From NCBI GenBank assembly GCA_040757575.1, contig JBFLXA010000004.1, forward strand, positions 1-64,000: a stretch of 64,000 nt of DNA, written 5' to 3'. Origin of the DNA: PFJX01 sp040757575 (GTDB taxonomy: Bacteria; Pseudomonadota; Gammaproteobacteria; Burkholderiales; Thiobacillaceae). The translations under genes and the position numbers were made by a program. The notes beneath the pieces were generated by a model that was not told where the DNA came from, searched no databases, and worked only from the letters and a program-made list of their open reading frames with translations. Below are positions 34,223 through 42,851 of this stretch, piece after piece (the first letter of the stretch is position 1; each line of letters opens with the position of its first letter).

Positions 34223-34777
34223 TCAGGCCCGGGTGCCCTGCAGGACGAAGCGCTCGTACCAGAGCAGCCCCATGACGGTCTTGGCTTCGTTGATGCGGCC
34301 GTCGCCGACCATGGCGAGGGCTTCCGCCAGGGGGATGCGCAGGATCTCCAGGAACTCGTCCTCGTCCATGTTCACCCCCGAGAAGGCCAGGCCCTCCGCC
34401 AGGAAATACACGAGGCGTTCGTTGGCGTAGCCGATGCAGGGGTAGAAGGTGGGCAGTTCCGACCAGCGTTCGGCCAGGTAGCCCGTCTCTTCCTGGAGTT
34501 CCCGCTGGGCGCAGGCCAGTTCGGCTTCGTGAGGGTCGAACTTGCCGGCGGGCAGTTCGATGAAATCCCGGTGCAGGGGGTAGCGATGCTGGCGTTCCAG
34601 CAGGATGTCGCCGTTCTCAAACACCGGAATGATCACCGCCGCCCCCGGGTGGACGATGTACTCCCGGGTGGATTCGCCACCGTCCGGCAGGCGTACCCGG
34701 TCTTTCTTCACATGCAGCAGGCGGCCCTGGTATTCGTCCCGGGATTCCAGGGTGTGTTCGGTGAGGTCGGTTTTCAT
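34223..34777 (-). CDS. nudF: ADP-ribose pyrophosphatase (Nudix hydrolase)
   Basis: 184 residues with a complete Nudix box (GKFDPHEAELACAQRELQEETGY) and downstream features of ADP-ribose pyrophosphatases. Hydrolyses ADP-ribose and related nucleoside diphosphate sugars. Overlaps the upstream gene by four bases (ATGA), implying coupled expression with a V-ATPase subunit-I-like protein, which is an unusual pairing. Confidence 0.88.
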   Translation of the reverse strand: MKTDLTEHTLESRDEYQGRLLHVKKDRVRLPDGGESTREYIVHPGAAVIIPVFENGDILLERQHRYPLHRDFIELPAGKFDPHEAELACAQRELQEETGYLAERWSELPTFYPCIGYANERLVYFLAEGLAFSGVNMDEDEFLEILRIPLAEALAMVGDGRINEAKTVMGLLWYERFVLQGTRA

Positions 34778-36651
34778 GGTTTATGGGCAGGATGGGAATG
34801 GCGGGATTGTCGCCCAGAAACATTGCGACCTGATGGGGGTGGGGGCCCCGTGGGGACAAAGGCCCGGCCTTCCCCCCGCAGGAAGCGGATGAAGAACTCG
34901 AACAGCACCAGGCGGGTGGTCTGCACGAACACCAGCAGGCCTTCCAGGGTGAGGGCGAACAGGTTGCCCAGCACCATCACGGTCCACCAGCCCCAGACGC
35001 AGCCCGTGCCCTCGGCCAGGGTGACCACGGCGTGGGACAGGGCCGCATGCCCCAGGGCAAAGGCCCCCACCCGCAGGAAGGACAGAGTGTTGAGGGCCAG
35101 TTCGAACAGGCCCAGGGCCAGTTCCCCCAGGGCGGCGGGGAGATGGGCCAGGTATTGTGAACGGGTATGGCCCGGAGCCGCCTGATGGAGACTGGCACCC
35201 AGGAACTGGAGCCCAGCCAGGGCGGCCACGAGCAGGGCTGGCGGGTAGAACAGGCCTGCCAGGAGGGCTGCGTACAGCAATGCCAGGGCCCCGTCCTTCC
35301 ATAACCAGCGCCGCCCCTCGCCCCGCCAGCGGGCCTGGATGCCCGCCAGCCCCATGCCCAGCAGCAGGAGCAGGGCGCCGAAAGCCAGGGGCATGGCCAG
35401 GACCGCCAGGGGCGCATCCAGGGGCGAGGCGGCCAGGGCAGGCAGTATGCCGTGCAGGCCGAACACCTCTCCGGTCAGCAAGCCAAAGCCCATGGCAGCC
35501 AGGCCGCAGGGAATGAGGAAGCGCACCTGGGGCCAGCGCCTCGCCATAGCCAGGGCCAGCAAGGCCAGAACCAGGCCGTGGCCCACGTCCGGGAACATGT
35601 AGCCGAACAGCAGGGGCACCACCAGGGCCAGCAGGGCGCTGGGGTCCACCTCCTGGTGCCCCGGGGCGCCCATCAGCTCTACCAGGGGGCGGAAAGGGGC
35701 GGACCACCAGTTGGCGCTCACGGTGACCGGCACAGTCCCGGCGGGGGGCGGCGGGCTGCGCAGGATGGCCTGGATGCCGGATGCGGCCAGGGCCTGGCGC
35801 AACTGGGCCGGTGGGGCCGAGGTCCAGCCGCTGACCCGGTTGAGGGGTCCCGTTCCCAGGGTGTCGGCGGCATGGTCCAGATACCAGCCCAGGGTTTCCA
35901 TGTCGGCCCGGGCCTGGGCCATGCCGGCATCCTGCCGGTGAGTGCGCAGCACCGACCGGTAGTGGGCCCGTTGCCGGCGGGCATCTGCCAGGCGTGTATC
36001 CAGGGCCTGGCGTTGGGCGTCGGGTGGACCTGCCAGCCAGGCGGGCAGGGCGATCTGCTCGCAACCCCGGTCCACGGCCAGGCGGCGGATGAGGTGGCGC
36101 TGTTCCGGCAGGCTTGCCACATAAAGAAAATCCCAGCGCCGGCCCCGGGCCAGGGTTTCCACCCCCAGGTCCAGGGGTGGGGCACCTTCCGGCCGGGGGC
36201 AGGCGAACAGGCACTTGCACAGGAACCGGGTGCGCCCCAGGGCCCGTTCCAGATCCAGGCCTTCCTCTGCCAGGGCGGTCAGGCATTCGTCCAGCAGGTG
36301 CAGATAATGGATTTCCGCGTCCAGTTGGGCCAGGCGGGCCCGGGCCTGATCCACCCCGTCGCACCAGAGGCGCAGGCGATGCAGGGCCCGGTTGGCCAGG
36401 TGGACCGGATCCCCTTCCAGGGCCGTGGCCTGGGCGCCAGTGGGAGGCAGATCCCGGGCGTGGGCCCGGGCCTGCTGGCGGAAGCGGTCGACGAAAAAGC
36501 GCAACCGGGTCGCGTCGCTGGCTGCCAGCGGCGTGCCATGGGTTTCCAGGGCCACGGCGCCAGTGGCCGCCAGCACCCGCACCCCATCCACCGTCCGGGA
36601 GCGGGGCAGGTAGGTTTCGAACCAGCGGGTCTGGGCAGGGCGGAGCGGCAT
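34774..36651 (-). CDS. V-type ATPase subunit I (subunit a) homologue, orphan
   Basis: A 625-residue protein with a soluble N-terminal half (about 1-330) and a multi-helix C-terminal half. Family motifs are FGYMFPDVGHGLVLALL, LNTLSFLRVGAFALGHAALSHA and EGLLVFVQTTRLVLFEFFIRFL. The Arg in SFLRVGAFALGHA aligns with the proton-translocating Arg of subunit a in V/A-ATPases. No other V/A-ATPase subunit is encoded in the window. It may partner a rotary ATPase elsewhere or have another membrane role. Confidence 0.85.
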   Translation of the reverse strand: MPLRPAQTRWFETYLPRSRTVDGVRVLAATGAVALETHGTPLAASDATRLRFFVDRFRQQARAHARDLPPTGAQATALEGDPVHLANRALHRLRLWCDGVDQARARLAQLDAEIHYLHLLDECLTALAEEGLDLERALGRTRFLCKCLFACPRPEGAPPLDLGVETLARGRRWDFLYVASLPEQRHLIRRLAVDRGCEQIALPAWLAGPPDAQRQALDTRLADARRQRAHYRSVLRTHRQDAGMAQARADMETLGWYLDHAADTLGTGPLNRVSGWTSAPPAQLRQALAASGIQAILRSPPPPAGTVPVTVSANWWSAPFRPLVELMGAPGHQEVDPSALLALVVPLLFGYMFPDVGHGLVLALLALAMARRWPQVRFLIPCGLAAMGFGLLTGEVFGLHGILPALAASPLDAPLAVLAMPLAFGALLLLLGMGLAGIQARWRGEGRRWLWKDGALALLYAALLAGLFYPPALLVAALAGLQFLGASLHQAAPGHTRSQYLAHLPAALGELALGLFELALNTLSFLRVGAFALGHAALSHAVVTLAEGTGCVWGWWTVMVLGNLFALTLEGLLVFVQTTRLVLFEFFIRFLRGEGRAFVPTGPPPPSGRNVSGRQSRHSHPAHKP

Positions 36652-36777
36652 GAAGGGCGGCCTTTATTCCATCTTAGCCCGCTGCCGGCCTGGTGTTTTC
36701 CTGTCCGGGGTCATGTCCAAGCGCCTCGGTGTGGCGTTAGGATGCCGGCCTTCGCCCCCTTACAAGGAGTTCCGGAC

Positions 36778-38145
36778 ATGCCCCAGACCAAGTTCCTGCT
36801 GGACGAGCGCGACATTCCCACCCATTGGTACAACGTGGTGGCGGACATGCCCAACAGGCCGGCGCCCCCCCTGGGGCCCGACGGCAAGCCCATCGGCCCG
36901 GAAGCCCTGGCGGCCATCTTCCCCATGTCCCTGATCGAGCAGGAGGTTTCCGCTGAACGCTGGATTCCCATCCCCGAGCCGGTGCGGGAGGCCTGGCGCC
37001 TGTACCGGCCCTCGCCCCTGGTGCGGGCCCATCGCCTGGAGGCGGCCCTGGGGACGCCGGCGAAAATCTATTACAAGTACGAGGGCATTTCCCCGGCGGG
37101 CTCCCACAAGGTGAACACCGCCATCGCCCAGGCCTATTACAACGCCCAGGCGGGTATCAAGCGCCTGTCCACGGAGACGGGGGCGGGCCAGTGGGGGTCC
37201 TCCCTGGCCCTGGCGGGGCAGATGTTCGGCATCGACGTGCGGGTGTACATGGTGAAGGTGAGCTACCAGCAAAAGCCCTTCCGCCGTTCCATGATGCAGA
37301 CCTGGGGGGCGGAGGTGTTCGCCAGCCCCACGGACATGACCCAGGCGGGCCGCAGCATCCTGGCCCAGGACCCGGAATCCCAGGGCAGCCTGGGCATCGC
37401 CATCTCCGAAGCGGTGGAAGAGGCTGCCACCCGGCCGGACACCAACTACGCCCTGGGTTCGGTGCTCAACCACGTGTGCCTGCACCAGACGGTCATCGGC
37501 CTGGAGGCCATGAAGCAGTTCGAACTGGCCCAGGACTGGCCGGACATGATCTTCGCCGCCTGCGGGGGCGGCTCCAACTTCGCCGGCGTGGCCTTCCCCT
37601 TCTATGCCGACAAGGCGACGGGAGGCGGCAGGAGCAAGAACGTGCGCCTGGTGGCGGTGGAGCCCACCTCCTGCCCCACCCTCACCAAAGGCCATTACGC
37701 CTACGACTTCGGCGATACCGTGGGCCTCACGCCCCTCATGTTGATGTACACCCTGGGCCACGATTTCATGCCCCCGGGCATCCATGCCGGCGGGCTCAGG
37801 TACCACGGTGATTCGCCTCTGGTGTCCCAGCTCTACCACGAAAAGCTAATCGAGGCGGTGGCCGTGCCCCAGCTGGCCACCTTCGAGGCCGGGGTGGCCT
37901 TCGCCCGCACGGAAGGCATCATTCCCGCCCCCGAATCCTGCCACGCCATCCGGGCCTGCCTGGACGAAGCCCTGCGCTGCAAGGAAACCGGCGAGCCCAA
38001 GACTCTGTTCTTCAATCTTTCGGGCCACGGCCATTTCGACATGGCGTCCTACGACAAATACTTCTCCGGCCAGCTGGAGGACTACGCCTATCCGGAGCAC
38101 GAAATCGAGGCGGCTTTGCATCGACTGCCCAAGGTGGCGGGGTGA
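36778..38145 (+). CDS. trpB: TrpB2-type tryptophan synthase beta chain
   Basis: A 455-residue PLP enzyme condensing indole with serine. The PLP Lys is in GSHKVNTA, the phosphate-binding loop CGGGSNFAG and the C-terminal SGHGHFDM are present. The extended N-terminus (DERDIPTHWYNVVADMP) and KISPAGSHK-type context (EGISPAGSHKVN) mark the TrpB2 class, which works without TrpA contact in many organisms. It stands outside a trp operon, directly before aroG. ATG at 36778 follows CAAGGAG. Confidence 0.92.
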   Translation: MPQTKFLLDERDIPTHWYNVVADMPNRPAPPLGPDGKPIGPEALAAIFPMSLIEQEVSAERWIPIPEPVREAWRLYRPSPLVRAHRLEAALGTPAKIYYKYEGISPAGSHKVNTAIAQAYYNAQAGIKRLSTETGAGQWGSSLALAGQMFGIDVRVYMVKVSYQQKPFRRSMMQTWGAEVFASPTDMTQAGRSILAQDPESQGSLGIAISEAVEEAATRPDTNYALGSVLNHVCLHQTVIGLEAMKQFELAQDWPDMIFAACGGGSNFAGVAFPFYADKATGGGRSKNVRLVAVEPTSCPTLTKGHYAYDFGDTVGLTPLMLMYTLGHDFMPPGIHAGGLRYHGDSPLVSQLYHEKLIEAVAVPQLATFEAGVAFARTEGIIPAPESCHAIRACLDEALRCKETGEPKTLFFNLSGHGHFDMASYDKYFSGQLEDYAYPEHEIEAALHRLPKVAG

Positions 38146-38195
38146 AAGGCGTTCCGGGCTGTGCCAAGCCGCCCGGCTCTGGTAGCATCCGAGGC

Positions 38196-38270
38196 ATGTA
38201 TCGCGCTGCCCAGACCTTTCGATTTAGCCAGCCCCCGCACCCGGCGGTTGGGAAGCACGCGCGCAGCTAG
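38196..38270 (+). CDS. Possible 24-codon leader peptide upstream of aroG
   Basis: Reading MYRAAQTFRFSQPPHPAVGK and four more residues. It has two Phe codons (38217-38219, 38223-38225) and a Tyr codon and is followed by a terminator-like hairpin before aroG. The ribosome site (GAGG one base from ATG) is too close to be convincing. Phe and Tyr are end products of the aroG pathway, which makes attenuation plausible but unproven. Confidence 0.3.
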   Translation: MYRAAQTFRFSQPPHPAVGKHARS

Positions 38271-38290
38271 TTGAACGTTGTCCCCCGAGA

Positions 38291-38314
38291 AACCGCCAGC
38301 CTTGGCGGTTTTTT
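38291..38314 (+). terminator. Terminator-like hairpin upstream of aroG (possible attenuator)
   Basis: AACCGCCA-GCCT-TGGCGGTT followed by TTTT. The left arm AACCGCC is also complementary to GGCGGTT at 38243-38249 in the leader, which would act as an anti-terminator. It may simply terminate trpB transcription instead. Confidence 0.7.
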
Positions 38315-38348
38315 GTTTGGGCTGGCGACACGATAGGAGTAGTAGACC

Positions 38349-39425
38349 ATGACCGGTTACCGTACCGACGACACCCGCATCGCCCAGGGGGACGAGTTGC
38401 TCGCCCCCATGCAGGTCATGCGGGAATTGAAGGCCTCTGAAAAAGCCCTGAAGACCACTTTCGAAGGGCGGAAGCAGATCCACGACGTCTTGCGGGGCGC
38501 GGACGACCGGCTGGTGGTCATCGTCGGGCCCTGCTCCATCCATGACCCCAAGGCGGCCCTGGAATACGCCGGCCGGCTGAAGTCCCTGGCCGCCGAACTG
38601 GCCCATGACCTGGTGGTGATCATGCGGGTGTACTTCGAGAAACCCCGTACCACCGTAGGCTGGAAGGGGCTCATCAACGACCCCCACCTGAACGAGAGCT
38701 TCGACATCAACGAAGGCCTGCGTCTGGCCCGCAAGCTGCTCCTTGAACTGAACGAGATGGAAGTGCCCTGCGCCACGGAGTTCCTGGACCTGATCTCGCC
38801 CCAGTACATCGCCGACCTGGTGGCCTGGGGGGCCATCGGCGCCCGTACCACGGAGTCCCAGTCCCATCGTCAGCTGGCCTCCGGTCTGTCCTGTCCGGTG
38901 GGCTTCAAGAACGGCACGGACGGCAACATCCGCATCGCCGTGGACGCCATCAAGGCCGCCAACGCCCCCCACCATTTCGTTTCCATCACCAAGTCCGGCC
39001 ATGTGGCGGTGTTCAAGACCGCCGGCAACGAGGATTGCCACGTCATCCTGCGGGGCGGCAAGAAGCCCAACTTCGACGCCGAAAGCGTCGAACAGGTATG
39101 CACCGAGCTGGCCATGGCCGGCCTGCGGCCCCAGGTGATGATCGACCTGTCCCACGCCAACTCCAGCAAGCAGTACCAGCGCCAGATCGACGTGGGCCAG
39201 GACGTGGCCCGCCAGATGGCCGCCGGGGATGCCCGCATCATGGGCGTGATGATAGAAAGCCACCTGAACCCGGGGCGCCAGGACCTGGCCCCGGGCAAGG
39301 CCCTGGCCTATGGCCAGTCCATCACCGACGCCTGTATCGGCTGGGACGCCACCGAGCCCCTGCTGCGGGAACTGGCAGCGGCGGTCCAGGCCCGGCGTCT
39401 CGCCGCACCCAAGGAAGACGAATAA
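38349..39425 (+). CDS. aroG: 3-deoxy-7-phosphoheptulonate synthase (class I, AroG type)
   Basis: First enzyme of aromatic amino-acid synthesis: phosphoenolpyruvate plus erythrose 4-phosphate to DAHP. A 358-residue barrel with VGPCSIHDP, MRVYFEKPRTTVGWKGLINDP, GARTTESQSHR, LRGGKKPNF and DLSHANSSKQ, the standard metal and substrate residues. Length and N-terminal extension fit the Phe- or Tyr-feedback-regulated class. TAGGAG precedes ATG. Confidence 0.97.
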   Translation: MTGYRTDDTRIAQGDELLAPMQVMRELKASEKALKTTFEGRKQIHDVLRGADDRLVVIVGPCSIHDPKAALEYAGRLKSLAAELAHDLVVIMRVYFEKPRTTVGWKGLINDPHLNESFDINEGLRLARKLLLELNEMEVPCATEFLDLISPQYIADLVAWGAIGARTTESQSHRQLASGLSCPVGFKNGTDGNIRIAVDAIKAANAPHHFVSITKSGHVAVFKTAGNEDCHVILRGGKKPNFDAESVEQVCTELAMAGLRPQVMIDLSHANSSKQYQRQIDVGQDVARQMAAGDARIMGVMIESHLNPGRQDLAPGKALAYGQSITDACIGWDATEPLLRELAAAVQARRLAAPKEDE

Positions 39426-39450
39426 GCACCGGCTCAGGTAGAATCCTCGT

Positions 39451-39550
39451 CGGCGGGCCTCCCCGCATGGTCAAGCCGTGAACCTGGTCAGGTCCGGAAG
39501 GAAGCAGCCACAGCGGTCCATGCCAGTGCCGGGGGTCAGGCTCGCCACCC
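39451..39550 (+). ncRNA. ffs: 4.5S signal recognition particle RNA
   Basis: Contains the universal SRP domain IV sequence GGTCAGGTCCGGAAGGAAGC followed by AGCC, with closing arms GGCGGGCCT and AGGCTCGCC at the ends. A -10 element TAGAAT (39439-39444) gives a start at about 39451. Binds Ffh for co-translational targeting. Confidence 0.95.
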
Positions 39551-39578
39551 ATACAAATATGCTCTGCTGGGGAAGTCC

Positions 39579-40115
39579 ATGACTATCAGAACTGCGCTGT
39601 ATGCCTTGCCCGTCGCCTTGGTCCTTGTCGCTTCGCCGGTGGCTGCTGTCGACGCCTATACCATCGAACTTGGCAGTGGAGACAATTCCACCGATCTGGT
39701 GCGTGTCCACGCCAAGTGGAACTGGGACAAGAAGTGGTTTGAAGCCGGAAACTGGCACCTGACCGGTTATTGGGAAGCCACCCTGGGCCGCTGGAGCGGT
39801 GGTGGTAGCGGGGCCAAGGATCTGTGGGACGTGGGTATTACCCCGGTGTTTCGCCTGCAGCCTAACGGCAGCAAGACCGGCCTGTACCTTGAAGGCGGCA
39901 TTGGCGCCCACCTGCTGTCCGGCACCCGCATCAATGACAGCCGGGCATTCGGCAGCAGCTTCCAGTTTGGTGACCACGTGGGTTTGGGTGCCACCTTCGG
40001 CGACCGTGGTCAGTACGACCTGGGCTACCGCTTCCAGCACCTGTCCAACGCCAGCATCAAGCAGCCCAACGACGGCATCAATTTCCACCAGGTGCGGTTT
40101 ACCTACAGCTACTGA
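39579..40115 (+). CDS. pagL: Lipid A 3-O-deacylase (PagL-like)
   Basis: A 178-residue outer-membrane protein: signal peptide ending about VAAVDA, then an eight-strand beta barrel pattern ending in an aromatic residue (TYSY). The active-site segment RFQHLSNASIKQPNDGIN carries the catalytic His and Ser (H-x-S-N). The third triad residue, a Glu in characterised PagL, is not obvious near this motif; Asp in PNDG could replace it. It removes the 3-O acyl chain of lipid A. Located between 4.5S RNA and dnaX. Confidence 0.85.
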   Translation: MTIRTALYALPVALVLVASPVAAVDAYTIELGSGDNSTDLVRVHAKWNWDKKWFEAGNWHLTGYWEATLGRWSGGGSGAKDLWDVGITPVFRLQPNGSKTGLYLEGGIGAHLLSGTRINDSRAFGSSFQFGDHVGLGATFGDRGQYDLGYRFQHLSNASIKQPNDGINFHQVRFTYSY

Positions 40116-40141
40116 CCCATGGCGCGAGGCCCTGATTCCGC

Positions 40142-41833
40142 ATGAGCCATCAAGTCCTCGCGCGCAAGTGGCGCCCCCGTACCTTTGAACAGCTGGTTGG
40201 CCAGGAGCACGTGGTCCGTGCCCTGTCCAACGCCCTGACCCAGGGTCGCCTGCATCACGCCTACCTGTTCACCGGCACCCGTGGGGTAGGCAAGACCACC
40301 CTGGCCCGCATTCTGGCCAAGTGCCTGAACTGCGAAAGCGGCGACAAGCCCACCGCCCAGCCCTGCGGCCAGTGCGCCGCCTGCACCCAGATCGACGCTG
40401 GCCGTTTCGTGGACCTCATCGAGCTGGATGCCGCCTCCAATACCGGCGTGGACAACATGCGGGAGATTCTGGAGAACGCCCAGTACGCGCCCACCGCCGG
40501 GCGCTACAAGGTGTACATCATCGACGAAGTGCACATGCTCTCCAAGAACGCCTTCAACGCCATGTTGAAGACCCTGGAAGAGCCGCCGGGCCACGTCATC
40601 TTCATCCTCGCCACAACCGATCCCCAGAAGGTGCCGGTGACCGTGTTGTCCCGCTGCCTCCAGTTCAACCTGAAGCAGATGCCGCCGGGCCACGTGGCCG
40701 GCCACCTGAAACGGGTCCTGGAAGCCGAAGGGGTGAGTTTCGAAGCCGGGGCCCTGCACATGCTGGCCCGGGCTGCGGCCGGCAGCATGCGGGACGCCCT
40801 GTCCCTCACCGACCAGGCCATCGCCTACGGCGAAGGGGCGCTGAAGGAAGACGAGGTGCGGGGCATGCTGGGGGTGGTGGACCAGGCCTATCTGCTGCCC
40901 ATCCTGTCCGCCCTGGCGGACGGCGACGGTCCCCGTCTGATGCAGGAGGCAGATGCCCTGGCCGCCCGGGGCTTCTCCTTCGACGGCGCCCTCCAGGACT
41001 TGGCGGGCCTATTGCACCAGATCGCCCTGGCCCAGACCGTGCCCGAGGCGGTGGACGAGGATGTCCCGGGCCGGGACCGCCTGTTCGAACTGGCGAGCCG
41101 TCTGGACCCGGAAACGGTCCAGGTCCAGTACCAGATCGCCACCCTGGGGCGGCGGGACTTGGACTGGGCCCCGGACGAATTTACCGGTTTTTCCATGACC
41201 CTCCTGCGCATGCTGGCCTTCATGCCGGGTCTGCCCCCCGAGGGCCCCTCCGGCGAGCGTGCCGACGGAGCGCGGCGCAGCGCCGCCCAGGCCCTCGGTC
41301 AGGCTGCCCGGGCGGGTGTTCAGGTGGCGGCCACCACGGCCATGGCGGCCAACGAACCGCTGCTCAACGATTTCCAGTCTGTCTCTCATTCCATTCCACT
41401 GCCGCCTGCTCAGCCGCCGCTCCAGTCTGCCGTGGGCGAATCCGGCATGCCCTTCGACGGCAATTGGCGCCGGTTGGCAGAAGGCCTGCCGGGACTTGTG
41501 CGCCAGCTGGCCATGCATTGCGAACTGGCAGGTTATGACAGCAACAGCCTGCGGTTGCGCCTGCCGGACAGCCAGAAACCCCTACTGGCCGGCTTCGGCG
41601 ACAAATTCCGCGTGGCTTTGGCGGAACTGCTGGGGGCCGGGGTACGGGTGGAGATCGAGACCGTGGCCCAGGCGGGGGGGGCCTCACCGGCAGCCCAACG
41701 GGCCCGGGAGGTGGCAGACCGGCAGAGCGAGGCCGAGACCGCCATCCGTACCGATCCCTTCGTGCAGACCCTCGTGCGGGAGTGCGAGGTACAGATTAAC
41801 AATATCCGCCCGCGCACGGGCACCGGAAACTAG
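40142..41833 (+). CDS. dnaX: DNA polymerase III subunit gamma/tau
   Basis: Clamp-loader ATPase, 563 residues. AAA+ domain with GTRGVGKTT (Walker A), the zinc-binding Cys cluster (CLNCESGDK, then PCGQCAAC), IIDEVHMLS (Walker B) and SRCLQF (sensor). The C-terminal third is Ala/Pro-rich then folds as the tau domain. I see no A-rich slippery site, so the short gamma form may not be made by frameshifting. Followed by ybaB and recR as in most proteobacteria. Confidence 0.97.
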   Translation: MSHQVLARKWRPRTFEQLVGQEHVVRALSNALTQGRLHHAYLFTGTRGVGKTTLARILAKCLNCESGDKPTAQPCGQCAACTQIDAGRFVDLIELDAASNTGVDNMREILENAQYAPTAGRYKVYIIDEVHMLSKNAFNAMLKTLEEPPGHVIFILATTDPQKVPVTVLSRCLQFNLKQMPPGHVAGHLKRVLEAEGVSFEAGALHMLARAAAGSMRDALSLTDQAIAYGEGALKEDEVRGMLGVVDQAYLLPILSALADGDGPRLMQEADALAARGFSFDGALQDLAGLLHQIALAQTVPEAVDEDVPGRDRLFELASRLDPETVQVQYQIATLGRRDLDWAPDEFTGFSMTLLRMLAFMPGLPPEGPSGERADGARRSAAQALGQAARAGVQVAATTAMAANEPLLNDFQSVSHSIPLPPAQPPLQSAVGESGMPFDGNWRRLAEGLPGLVRQLAMHCELAGYDSNSLRLRLPDSQKPLLAGFGDKFRVALAELLGAGVRVEIETVAQAGGASPAAQRAREVADRQSEAETAIRTDPFVQTLVRECEVQINNIRPRTGTGN

Positions 41834-41842
41834 GACGACGAC

Positions 41843-42178
41843 ATGATCAAAGGTGGTATGGGTGGTCTGGGCAACCTGATGAAACAGGCCCAGCAGATGC
41901 AGGAAAACATGCAGAAGATGCAGGCCAAGGTGGCCGAGATGGAAGTGGAAGGCAGTGCCGGTGCCGGTCTGGTGAAGGTCGTGATGACCGGCAAGCACGA
42001 CGTCAAGCGCATCAGCATCGACCCCAGCCTGCTGGCCGACGACAAGGACATGCTGGAAGACCTGGTGGCCGCCGCCGTCAACGATGCCGTGCGCAAAGTG
42101 GAAGCCATGGTGCAGGAAAAGATGGCCAGCGTGACCGCCGGCCTGCCCCTGCCCCCGGGTTTCAAAATGCCCTTCTGA
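41843..42178 (+). CDS. ybaB: YbaB/EbfC nucleoid-associated protein
   Basis: A 111-residue DNA-binding protein: MIKGGMGGLGNLMKQAQQMQ followed by a helical segment rich in Gln/Met and VMTGKHDVKRISIDPSLL. Dimeric tweezers-like nucleoid protein. Between dnaX and recR. Confidence 0.96.
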   Translation: MIKGGMGGLGNLMKQAQQMQENMQKMQAKVAEMEVEGSAGAGLVKVVMTGKHDVKRISIDPSLLADDKDMLEDLVAAAVNDAVRKVEAMVQEKMASVTAGLPLPPGFKMPF

Positions 42179-42182
42179 CCCC

Positions 42183-42246
42183 GGGATGGGGGATGTGGGA
42201 TGGGGGATGCAAAGCCCCATTCCCCATTCCCCTTCCCCCATCCCCA
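42183..42246 (+). repeat. G-rich heptamer inverted repeat between ybaB and recR
   Basis: Several GGGGGAT/GGGATGT-type units, a short centre (CAAAGC), then CCCCATT units on the same strand, forming a long hairpin-capable inverted repeat. It resembles the AATGGGG tract in glcE. It ends right at the recR start. Confidence 0.75.
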
Positions 42247-42247
42247 G

Positions 42248-42844
42248 ATGCCTCTCCCTACTTCCTTGGACGCCCTCATCGACGCCCTGCGGGTGTTGCC
42301 CAGCGTGGGTCCCAAATCTGCGGTGCGCATGGCCTATCACCTGTTGCAACGCAACCGCAGCGGCGCAGCCCGGCTGGCAACCGCCCTGACCCAGGCCCTG
42401 GAGCGGCTGCACCATTGCCAGCGCTGCAATAATTTCTCCGAAATGCCGGTCTGCGAGGTCTGCCAGAACCCGAAGCGGGACACACGCCAGTTGTGCGTGG
42501 TGGAAATGCCGGCGGACTTGAACCGGCTGGAGGAGACCCACGCCTATTCCGGCTTGTACTTCGTCCTCATGGGGCGTCTTTCTCCCCTGGAAGGAGTCGG
42601 TCCCAAGGAGATCGGCCTGGAGCAACTGCTGGCTCGGGCCCAGGACGGCCAGACCGAAGAGGTCATCCTGGCCACCAATTTCACTGCGGAAGGAGAGGCA
42701 ACGGCTCATTACGCAGGAGAATTGCTGAAGGCCAAGGGGCTGCGGGTCAGCCGCATTGCCCGGGGCCTGCCCGCCGGTGGTGAACTGGAGCACGTGGATG
42801 GCATGACCATCGCCCAGGCCCTGCAGGACCGCCGGCCCGCCTGA
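42248..42844 (+). CDS. recR: Recombination mediator protein RecR
   Basis: A 198-residue protein with an N-terminal helix-hairpin-helix (LPSVGPKSAVRMA), four zinc-binding Cys (CQRCNNFSEMPVCEVC), a Toprim domain (CVVEMPADLNRLEE) and the C-terminal Walker-like region (GLPAGGELEHVDGMTIAQAL). Works with RecO and RecF in recombinational repair. The start at 42248 avoids a Pro-rich extension encoded by the upstream repeat. Confidence 0.97.
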   Translation: MPLPTSLDALIDALRVLPSVGPKSAVRMAYHLLQRNRSGAARLATALTQALERLHHCQRCNNFSEMPVCEVCQNPKRDTRQLCVVEMPADLNRLEETHAYSGLYFVLMGRLSPLEGVGPKEIGLEQLLARAQDGQTEEVILATNFTAEGEATAHYAGELLKAKGLRVSRIARGLPAGGELEHVDGMTIAQALQDRRPA

Positions 42845-42851
42845 CATCTCC

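Noticed and set aside
40142..41833. Programmed frameshift in dnaX to make gamma
   Set aside because: No A-rich slippery heptamer with downstream hairpin is visible in the coding sequence.
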